From Beduini massiliensis (GTDB taxonomy: Bacteria; Bacillota_I; Bacilli_A; Erysipelotrichales; Coprobacillaceae): DNA of 64,000 nucleotides. The notes under the pieces are model-generated. The model was not told the DNA's origin. It saw only the letters and a list, made by a program, of their open reading frames with translations, and did no database searches. Of the stretch, positions 58,727-64,000 are shown piece by piece. The stretch covers positions 248,001 to 312,000 of the forward strand of contig NZ_CDPP01000005.1 of assembly GCF_000829905.1 (NCBI RefSeq), read 5' to 3'. The stretch's first letter is position 1. Each line of letters opens with the position of its first letter. A program made the translations under genes and the position numbers.

Positions 58727-59289
58727 TATACTGTTCCTTTCCACATTTTATAGTATAAAACAGCGTACATTATGAATGAATATGTTAAAAATACACTGCA
58801 GACAACAATAAGTATATTAGCATAAGAGATAGGAATCATAGGCCAAAGCAATAAAATAATCATCACAACATAAAAAACAAAAGTTGAAACTTTGCCATAC
58901 CACATAGCACCATCCAGCTTTTTATGCTGGCGCAGCATCAGCATTCCGGCAATTGCCATAAAACTTTCTTTGACCATAAAGATAGCCACTAAGACCCACA
59001 TTAAAGAGTAGCGCGTCGCAAAACAAAAAACCAAAGCGCATTGTGTCAGTTTATCGGCAACCGGATCAATGAATTTCCCTAATTCGGTAATCATATTAAA
59101 ACGGCGGGCAATTTTCCCATCAAAGAAATCGGTCAGCCCTGATACAACGATAATTCCCGCAGCATAATAATAATCATTGATTGTTTCTGCTTGATAATAG
59201 ACCCAAACAAAAAGGGGAACCAGAATAATACGAAGATAACTAAGTAAGTTCGGTATCGAATACCAGTCCTGTCTTTTTATTTTCGCCAT
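58726..59289 (-). CDS. pgsA: CDP-diacylglycerol-glycerol-3-phosphate 3-phosphatidyltransferase
   Basis: A 187-residue CDP-alcohol phosphatidyltransferase. The catalytic motif is DFFDGKIARRFNMITELGKFIDPVADKL (DG-x2-AR-x8-G-x3-D-x3-D). There are about five membrane helices and a start SIPNLLSYLRIILVPLF. It makes phosphatidylglycerol phosphate. It overlaps the MmcQ gene at its end. A -10-like TATAAT lies upstream at 59348-59343 without a good -35. Confidence 0.93.
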   Translation of the reverse strand: MAKIKRQDWYSIPNLLSYLRIILVPLFVWVYYQAETINDYYYAAGIIVVSGLTDFFDGKIARRFNMITELGKFIDPVADKLTQCALVFCFATRYSLMWVLVAIFMVKESFMAIAGMLMLRQHKKLDGAMWYGKVSTFVFYVVMIILLLWPMIPISYANILIVVCSVFLTYSFIMYAVLYYKMWKGTV

Positions 59290-59406
59290 CTTTCCACCCC
59301 CAGATTGTAATGGTATTATTATTTACCCATACGAATGATACTATTATACCTCAAATAATAAAAAAAGGAAATGTATCTAATGGAAAAACACGACAACCTT
59401 GCAGTT

Positions 59407-60255
59407 TTAATCGAATCGCGCCTGTGTAAACCCTCTTCCGGATACTTCATGAACAGATGAAACGGTAATAAATGCTTTTTGATCTAATTGTAAAACTACA
59501 GACTTTAGCTTTTCTAATTTCTTTGTAGAAATAACACTGACAACCATTTTTGTCTGAGAACTCAAATAACCGTTTTCACTATGCAGCAAAGTAACTCCCG
59601 CATCTATTTGAGTTAAAATGGCTTGTTTGATTTCTTCATAACGCTCGCTGATTATAGAAACTTGGACCATGTTTTTTCCACTTGTCAATGTTTTGTCTAC
59701 CATATACGTTGTCATAATGATAACGACAATACCATAGAGAATCTTCATAGTATCGGAAAAACTGATTTGAGAAGACAAGACCATCAGATCAAACAGATTT
59801 AAAGTAATAAAAACCGGAATCTTAAATTTATTGTTTAAAATTACTGAAATCACGTCTAATCCCCCGGTTGAAGCCCCAGCTTTTAGAACTAAACCGACTC
59901 CAATCCCCATGATACTTCCCCCTAGCACACTCGCTAATAATGTATCCTTACAATAATGATGCAATATTGCGGTATTTTCAAAAAAGTTTAAAAAGATTGG
60001 GAAAACGATGCTTGAAATAAGGGTTTTCATAACAAAAGCTTTTCCCACAAACAAAAAACCAATCGCAAATAAAATAACATTCATAATAGCGACGACAACG
60101 GCTATATCAATAGCTGTAAAATGATTAAATACGATTCCGATACCTGTCACCCCACCGGCAATAATATTATTTTCAATAACCAATGTACTTAGTGCAAAAG
60201 CTAACAGTAAATTCCCTAAAATAATCATTCCAAATGCTGTCATTTTTTCTTTCAT
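59407..60255 (-). CDS. YitT family membrane protein (DUF161 + DUF2179)
   Basis: A 282-residue protein. Five or six helices (residues 5-190) include the repeated GGVTGIGIV and GASTGGLDVIS motifs of the family. A soluble C-terminal domain follows (KNMVQVSIISERYEEIKQAIL...AFITVSSVHEVSGRGFT, DUF2179). The function is unknown; ion or small-molecule transport is assumed. It is divergent from the Crp/Fnr regulator, which may control it. Confidence 0.9.
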   Translation of the reverse strand: MKEKMTAFGMIILGNLLLAFALSTLVIENNIIAGGVTGIGIVFNHFTAIDIAVVVAIMNVILFAIGFLFVGKAFVMKTLISSIVFPIFLNFFENTAILHHYCKDTLLASVLGGSIMGIGVGLVLKAGASTGGLDVISVILNNKFKIPVFITLNLFDLMVLSSQISFSDTMKILYGIVVIIMTTYMVDKTLTSGKNMVQVSIISERYEEIKQAILTQIDAGVTLLHSENGYLSSQTKMVVSVISTKKLEKLKSVVLQLDQKAFITVSSVHEVSGRGFTQARFD

Positions 60256-60299
60256 TATCTCACCTCGAAGAAAAAAATAGCATACTTTCTTTTCTAAGA

Positions 60300-60317
60300 A
60301 TGTAGCCTATGCTACAA
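60300..60317 (+). promoter_or_regulatory. Palindromic site overlapping the extended -10 box of the Crp/Fnr gene
   Basis: TGTAGC-CTAT-GCTACA (60300-60315) is a perfect inverted repeat. It overlaps TGCTACAAT (60309-60317), the extended -10 of the plus-strand regulator gene. The position suggests an operator, possibly for self-repression by the regulator; the site differs from the usual Crp box TGTGA-6-TCACA. Confidence 0.55.
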
Positions 60318-60340
60318 TGTGGGGAGAAAAGAGGAGAAAT

Positions 60341-60988
60341 ATGAAAAAAATTAAAATCCCCGAGACATTATTTACTTATTTTGAACAGGCAGGACAAAAA
60401 CGTTATTACCGTAAAAATTCCATTATCTATATGCAGGAAGATCAAGCGACTGATCTTTATTTGATTACAAATGGTCGTGTCCGAGTCTATTCGCTGTTTA
60501 AAGACGGACGGGAAATGACGATTGAAATCATCGAAAAAGGACGTATCTTTGGTGATTCATCTTTCATCCAAGAAGCCACTCGTCCAGTTTCCGTAAGTGC
60601 TGTCAGTGATGTCGAATTGATTTCCTGTTCACTTGATGCCATGCTTCCATATCTTGCTTTGTCCCCCGAATTAACCAGACGGCTATTTCAGCTTCTGTCT
60701 GAAACCTGTCAGCATCTTTCCTCATTGTTGGATCGTTCTTATTTTTATGATCGCTACCAAAAAGTCGCCATCTTCCTTTTAGAACAAACCCGTTTTGCCA
60801 ACAAAGATAAAGCCATTCGACAAAATGAATTGTGTTACAGTCATGAAGAAATTGCCGAGTGCGTTGGACTAAATCGAGTAACCGTCACTAAAATTTTAAA
60901 TGAGTTTCAAGAAAACGGTTGGGTTTTACTCTCTTATAAAAAAGTAGTTATCCTAGAGCGAGATGGATTAGCGTCTCTCTTAAAATAA
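60341..60988 (+). CDS. Crp/Fnr family transcriptional regulator
   Basis: A 215-residue regulator with a cyclic-nucleotide-type sensor domain (residues 10-125, with DLYLITNGRVRVYSLFKDGREMTIEII and GDSSFI) and a C-terminal winged helix (EEIAECVGLNRVTVTKILNEFQENGWV). There is no N-terminal cysteine cluster as in Fnr. The arginine that binds cAMP phosphate is not in its usual RPVS-like place except as TRPVSVSAVSD. The ligand is thus uncertain. The start at 60341 follows GAGGAGAAAT. It is divergent from YitT. Confidence 0.88.
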   Translation: MKKIKIPETLFTYFEQAGQKRYYRKNSIIYMQEDQATDLYLITNGRVRVYSLFKDGREMTIEIIEKGRIFGDSSFIQEATRPVSVSAVSDVELISCSLDAMLPYLALSPELTRRLFQLLSETCQHLSSLLDRSYFYDRYQKVAIFLLEQTRFANKDKAIRQNELCYSHEEIAECVGLNRVTVTKILNEFQENGWVLLSYKKVVILERDGLASLLK

Positions 60989-61009
60989 AAACAGAGATGA
61001 TTCCTCTGT

Positions 61010-61375
61010 TTAAGCGTCTTTTGTAAAAACGATCGTCTCTGTAAATGCTTGCCCGCAATGCGGGCAAGTCACATGAATGACCGGATTTTCGTTATCATTA
61101 ATCGTAGTATAGAGATGTTGTAAAAAGTTTAAATCAGAAACAAATAATTTTTCAATAATTTCCGGTGAAATATGATCCAATGTTCCTAATTGGATTATTA
61201 CTTTTGAAAGAACTATAATCGGCATATAGCTTGGATTTGCTCTCACTTTTGGATGATTCATGGCATCTATTTCATCTTTCGCTGTCGCTAAGCGCATCTT
61301 TCCATGACAATGAAGGGTTTCATCTTGATCCACATATCCTTTAGGTAAATCAAATTCGTAGCAACTCTGTAACAT
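61010..61375 (-). CDS. Phage tail assembly-type protein with C-terminal zinc ribbon (orphan)
   Basis: A 121-residue protein: FDLPKGYVDQDETLHCHGKMRLATAKDEIDAM, a helical middle (VLSKVIIQLGTLDHISPEIIEKLFVSDLNFLQHLYTTIN) and a zinc ribbon VTCPHCGQAF. As I remember them, short proteins of this pattern are encoded in contractile-injection and phage-tail clusters and are annotated as tail assembly proteins. No sheath, tube or baseplate gene is in the window. The start at 61375 is 6 bases from AGGAGG; the GTG at 61393 lies over that site. It is 14 bases after another zinc-ribbon gene, so the two form one unit. Confidence 0.6.
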   Translation of the reverse strand: MLQSCYEFDLPKGYVDQDETLHCHGKMRLATAKDEIDAMNHPKVRANPSYMPIIVLSKVIIQLGTLDHISPEIIEKLFVSDLNFLQHLYTTINDNENPVIHVTCPHCGQAFTETIVFTKDA

Positions 61376-61389
61376 GGCTAACCTCCTTT

Positions 61390-61614
61390 TCACTTATAAT
61401 CAATGATTATTTTATGACAAGCGGGACAGCAATAAGCTTCCACATCATCGCCTCCGATAAAACGGTAGTGACCTAAAGCAATTTCCCCTTCTCCTATTTT
61501 CCAACGGCTCTCTATGATTGGCTTTTCTTTTTCTTCTCTCAGCCATTTAATTGCTTCGCCGCGTGTTTGTATATGCCCTTTTAAAAGCGGCTGCTGACAA
61601 TACGGACACAGCAT
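61390..61614 (-). CDS. Small double zinc-ribbon protein (PF20097/DUF6487-like)
   Basis: A 74-residue protein with a CPYC pair at the start (LCPYCQQPLLKGHIQTRG) and a CPAC pair at the end (AYCCPACHKIIIDYK), together able to bind one zinc. The sequence between (EGEIALGHYRFIGGDDVEA) fits the small PF20097 family of unknown function. The start at 61614 follows GGGAGGGATCGTT. It leads the two-gene unit with the tail-type protein. Confidence 0.75.
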   Translation of the reverse strand: MLCPYCQQPLLKGHIQTRGEAIKWLREEKEKPIIESRWKIGEGEIALGHYRFIGGDDVEAYCCPACHKIIIDYK

Positions 61615-61650
61615 AACGATCCCTCCCTTTCTTATCTTTTCTATAGTTTT

Positions 61651-61659
61651 ATTATAGCA
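61651..61659 (-). promoter_or_regulatory. Extended -10 promoter (TGCTATAAT) of the zinc-ribbon unit
   Basis: Minus strand, 61659-61651, 37 bases before the start. Confidence 0.62.
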
Positions 61660-61759
61660 TATAAGTCTGTTCATCGTTATAAAATCTACCGTATTCCCCC
61701 AACGTTTCAACAAAAATAATGGAAATTTGTTTGGGTTGAAAGAGGGTAATGTCTCCTAA

Positions 61760-61793
61760 TAAAAAAAGAAACAGATGATAGTTATCTGTCTCT
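61760..61793 (-). terminator. Intrinsic terminator after the acetyltransferase gene
   Basis: On the minus strand AGAGACAGAT and ATCTGTTTCT form a 10-bp stem with one wobble, then seven T. It touches the stop codon. Confidence 0.88.
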
Positions 61794-62373
61794 ATTTATA
61801 TTTGTTGCGATCTTCTTCTGTTATAGAACGAATAACTTTACAAGGATTTCCTGCTGCCAATACACCGCTGGGAATATCTTTATTTACTACACTGCCAGCG
61901 CCAATCACAACATCATCACCAATCGTCACTCCCGGCAGTACAGTCACGTTAGCTCCAATCCAAACATTATTTCCAACCTTAATCGGATAAGCATATTCTA
62001 AGCCTTTATTGCGTTCTTCAATATTAAACGGATGTCCGGCTGTATAAAAGCCACAAAATGGAGCAATAAATACATTATCACCAAAAGTAACTTCTGCCCC
62101 ATCTAAAATCGTACAGTAATAGTTAGCATAGAAGTTTTTTCCTACTGTAATATTATAGCCATAATCACATTTAAAGGGAGAATGAATCACAAGGTTCTCT
62201 CCTGCTTGCTTAAGTATTCTGCGAATCAACGCCTCTCTTTCTTCAAACATAGAGGGTTTTAACTGGTTATATTCATGGCAAAGATCTCGGCATACAATAG
62301 ATTCTCTAATGAGTTCTTCATCATAGTTCGCATCATACAACATTCCTAATTTTGCTTTTTCTTTTTCTGTCAT
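61792..62373 (-). CDS. Maltose/galactoside-type O-acetyltransferase (hexapeptide repeat)
   Basis: A 193-residue left-handed beta-helix acetyltransferase. It has the Maa/LacA N-terminal region (MLYDANYDEELIRESIVCRDLCHEYN), the catalytic histidine in FYTAGHPFNIEER, the PIKVGNNVWIGANVTVLPGVTIGDDVVIGAGSVV repeats and the end AGNPCKVIR. It transfers acetyl from acetyl-CoA to a sugar hydroxyl, probably to detoxify non-metabolised sugars. The ribosome site is AAGGAGAAAGAC. Confidence 0.9.
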   Translation of the reverse strand: MTEKEKAKLGMLYDANYDEELIRESIVCRDLCHEYNQLKPSMFEEREALIRRILKQAGENLVIHSPFKCDYGYNITVGKNFYANYYCTILDGAEVTFGDNVFIAPFCGFYTAGHPFNIEERNKGLEYAYPIKVGNNVWIGANVTVLPGVTIGDDVVIGAGSVVNKDIPSGVLAAGNPCKVIRSITEEDRNKYK

Positions 62374-62527
62374 GTCTTTCTCCTTAATTCATATTAACAG
62401 GTCATTCTGTCTGTTTCATCATACAATAAATTCCTTTTCATTAAAATTGTTTTATATCAATTTGTCTTCTCCTACGCATAAATCACTCAACTTCGTAAAC
62501 ACTTATATTAATAAGGAGATGGTCAGA

Positions 62528-63298
62528 GTGCTTTATTTATTCATTGCTTTAACGGCTTCAATCATCGGTGCAATATCCGGTTTAGGGGGCGGCGTCATTA
62601 TTAAACCGATCTTAGATGCCATCGGACACTATGATATTACAACCATTAATCTTCTTTCCTCTTTTACCGTTTTATCAATGGCTGTGGCTTCTACCATGCG
62701 GCATTATCAAGCAAAAACAGTTTTTGACCAAAGTATGACCCCGCTCTTAATTATCGGATCGATCGTTGGGGCTATGCTTGGCGATTCATTGTTGACAAAA
62801 ACCATTGAGTATGCCCATTACCCTCAGCAAGTCAAACAGCTGCAAAACATTTTATTATTGATTTTGCTTAGCATCGTTCTTCTTTATATTAATTATTTTA
62901 ATAAAAAATTTCAATTTCATATGAAACATCGTGGTTTTATTCTTTTCATCGGATTAAGTTTAGGCTTTATATCCACACTCCTAGGAATCGGCGGTGGTCC
63001 TATCAATATCATGGCACTGACTTTGTTTTTTGCATTGCCGGCCAAAGATGCGTCCATCAATTCTCTAATACTTATTTTATTTTCGCAGGCTTCCAAGATA
63101 TTTAATGTCTTTTTAAATCACGATTTACTCAGCTATGATTTAAGCATGCTGTTATACATGATCCCCGGTGGAATTATCGGAGGTTTGCTTGGCTCTAAAC
63201 TCAATCATCGGCTTTCTAGCCAGATGGTGAAAGCTGCTTTTAATCTGGTATTGTTGTTTACGATGATGACAACCCTTTATAATATTTGTATTTCCTGA
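62528..63298 (+). CDS. TSUP (TauE/SafE) family membrane transporter
   Basis: A 256-residue protein with about eight helices and the two family motifs AISGLGGGVIIKPILDAIG and LLGIGGGPINIMAL. TSUP proteins move sulfonates, sulfite or related anions, mostly outward. The likely start is GTG at 62528, nine bases from AAGGAG; the ATG at 62519 sits directly against that site, and earlier codons have none. The NiCo riboswitch and P-type ATPase follow on the same strand. Confidence 0.85.
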   Translation: MLYLFIALTASIIGAISGLGGGVIIKPILDAIGHYDITTINLLSSFTVLSMAVASTMRHYQAKTVFDQSMTPLLIIGSIVGAMLGDSLLTKTIEYAHYPQQVKQLQNILLLILLSIVLLYINYFNKKFQFHMKHRGFILFIGLSLGFISTLLGIGGGPINIMALTLFFALPAKDASINSLILILFSQASKIFNVFLNHDLLSYDLSMLLYMIPGGIIGGLLGSKLNHRLSSQMVKAAFNLVLLFTMMTTLYNICIS

Positions 63299-63374
63299 CA
63301 TATCCCGGTCACCAATTTAATAAGATAGCATAGATTATATTAAGTATTATCTATTTGCACTGCATCATCCCTAC

Positions 63375-63486
63375 AGTACAAACTGATCAAGCGCCGTTTA
63401 ACGGTAGCCGGGCTATCGAAGATAGCAGCAAATCTCTTATGAGCATTTGCGGGACAGACGTATGTTCCGCAAATGCTTTTTATTTA
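63375..63486 (+). promoter_or_regulatory. NiCo (czcD-type) transition-metal riboswitch with terminator
   Basis: The leader of the P-type ATPase contains the conserved parts of the NiCo aptamer: GTAGCCGGGCTA, GATAGCAGCAAAT and GCGGGACAG. Closely similar sequences occur in the crystallised Erysipelotrichaceae example. GCAAAT (63427-63432) can pair with ATTTGC (63445-63450) in the folded aptamer. Alternatively, AGCATTTGCGG (63442-63452) pairs with CCGCAAATGCT (63467-63477) before a T run, giving a terminator. Metal binding would keep the first pairing and allow transcription. Known ligands are Ni, Co and, by later work, Fe(II). Confidence 0.88.
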
Positions 63487-63549
63487 GCGGAATGATCAAA
63501 AGAATGTGAGTGCCATATAGAGCTATCTTGTACATGGGAGGTAACTTAT

Positions 63550-64000
63550 ATGACAAAAAGTACAGGAAAATTAGGATTAACTTCAAAAGAGGCAAAAGAG
63601 CTTCAACAATTATTTGGTAAAAATGAATTGATATCCGCCTCTAACCCAAGCTTTTTAAAAAAACTTGCAGGTGTTCTTTGTGAACCCATGTTTTTATTAT
63701 TGCTGGTGACAGCTACGATTTATTTTATCTTAGGAGAACCTCGTGACGGAAGTGTCATGTTGGTTTTTGTTTTAGCAATGATCAGCATCGATCTTTTACA
63801 AGAATGGAAAACCGATCAGACTTTGAAAGCTCTGAAAGACTTATCCAGTCCGCACATTCAAGTCATTCGTGACAATCAGGAATATTCTATTGAAAGTGTT
63901 GATTTAGTTCCCGGAGATGTCATGATTCTTTATGAAGGGACATTAATTCCCGCCGATGGCATCCTTTTAAGCGGTCATGATTTATGTATCAATGAATCTA
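63550..64000 (+). CDS. Cation-transporting P-type ATPase, N-terminal part (partial)
   Basis: The first 150 residues are in the window; the gene runs off its end. Visible are the cytoplasmic N-terminus with GLTSKEAKELQQLFGKNEL, the first helix pair (EPMFLLLLVTATIYFILGE and VMLVFVLAMISIDLLQEW), and the start of the actuator domain (DLVPGDVMILYEGTLIPADGILL). This is the P2-type layout of calcium or manganese pumps, without heavy-metal-binding N-terminal domains or CPC helix so far. The upstream NiCo riboswitch suggests export of Co, Ni or Fe(II). The ribosome site is GGGAGGTAACTT. Confidence 0.9.
   Translation, partial: MTKSTGKLGLTSKEAKELQQLFGKNELISASNPSFLKKLAGVLCEPMFLLLLVTATIYFILGEPRDGSVMLVFVLAMISIDLLQEWKTDQTLKALKDLSSPHIQVIRDNQEYSIESVDLVPGDVMILYEGTLIPADGILLSGHDLCINES

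Noticed and set aside
63355-63382. Promoter TTGCAC-16-TACAAA before the P-type ATPase
   Set aside because: It would start transcription inside the riboswitch aptamer, cutting off its 5' strand.
1-64000. CRISPR arrays, tRNA or rRNA genes, insertion sequences
   Set aside because: I saw no regularly spaced repeats, no cloverleaf sequences, and no transposase with flanking inverted repeats anywhere in the window.

Overview
The window is a low-GC, gene-dense bacterial chromosome segment from a Firmicute that carries spore genes. Several traits point to the Erysipelotrichia or a close relative, although this is inference and there is no rRNA to confirm it. These traits are a fused nadD-yqeK gene, a compressed version of the Bacillus efp-to-spo0A sporulation/isoprenoid locus, T-box leaders, and a NiCo-type riboswitch in front of a P-type ATPase. 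Both the first gene (end of yqeH) and the last (P-type ATPase) run off the window. I saw no rRNA, tRNA, insertion sequence, prophage or CRISPR array.

Layout. 1-5.7 kb: a ribosome-assembly and nucleotide operon (yqeH, yhbY, nadD-yqeK, rsfS, methyltransferase, mtnN, U32 peptidase family). 5.8-10 kb: an XRE regulator and a MacB/FtsX-type ABC pair. 10-16.3 kb: a phosphodiesterase, a stand-alone PTS IIB and a divergent degenerate IIB paralogue, an ACT + DUF711 pair, a DUF815 ATPase and a DUF2156-GNAT fusion. 17.4-32.3 kb (minus strand): deoB, xerD, a SpoIIM-like gene, dinB, spo0A, spoIVB, recN, tlyA, dxs, ispA, xseB, xseA, nusB, asp23, spoIIIAH and efp. This is Bacillus gene order, but spoIIIAA-AG, accBC, folD and argR are absent. 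33.2-36.8 kb: a complete seven-gene comG pseudopilus operon. 36.8-41 kb: an asymmetric heterodimeric ABC exporter with yggS. 42-51.7 kb (mostly minus): mupG-like, esterase, pepD, pyrimidine phosphorylase, fmt, GNAT, Nudix and proS under a proline T-box. 52-56.8 kb: a C39-like lipoprotein, a FolT-like ECF component, folC, and a tyrosine T-box with DAHP synthase. 56.8-64 kb: a tiny transcription unit, an Mef-like MFS pump, pgsA, YitT, a Crp/Fnr regulator, two zinc-ribbon proteins (one of phage-tail type), an acetyltransferase, a TSUP transporter and the riboswitch-controlled P-type ATPase.

Regulation is unusually readable. At least sixteen promoters carry a TGN extended -10 box, most with a poor -35. 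A smaller set has good -35 boxes and no TGN, including both T-box promoters. The sporulation genes show candidate sigma-G (spoIVB), sigma-E (SpoIIM-like) and 0A-box (spo0A) sites that match the regulation of their Bacillus counterparts. Intrinsic terminators are frequent, and several start inside the last codons of the gene they end.
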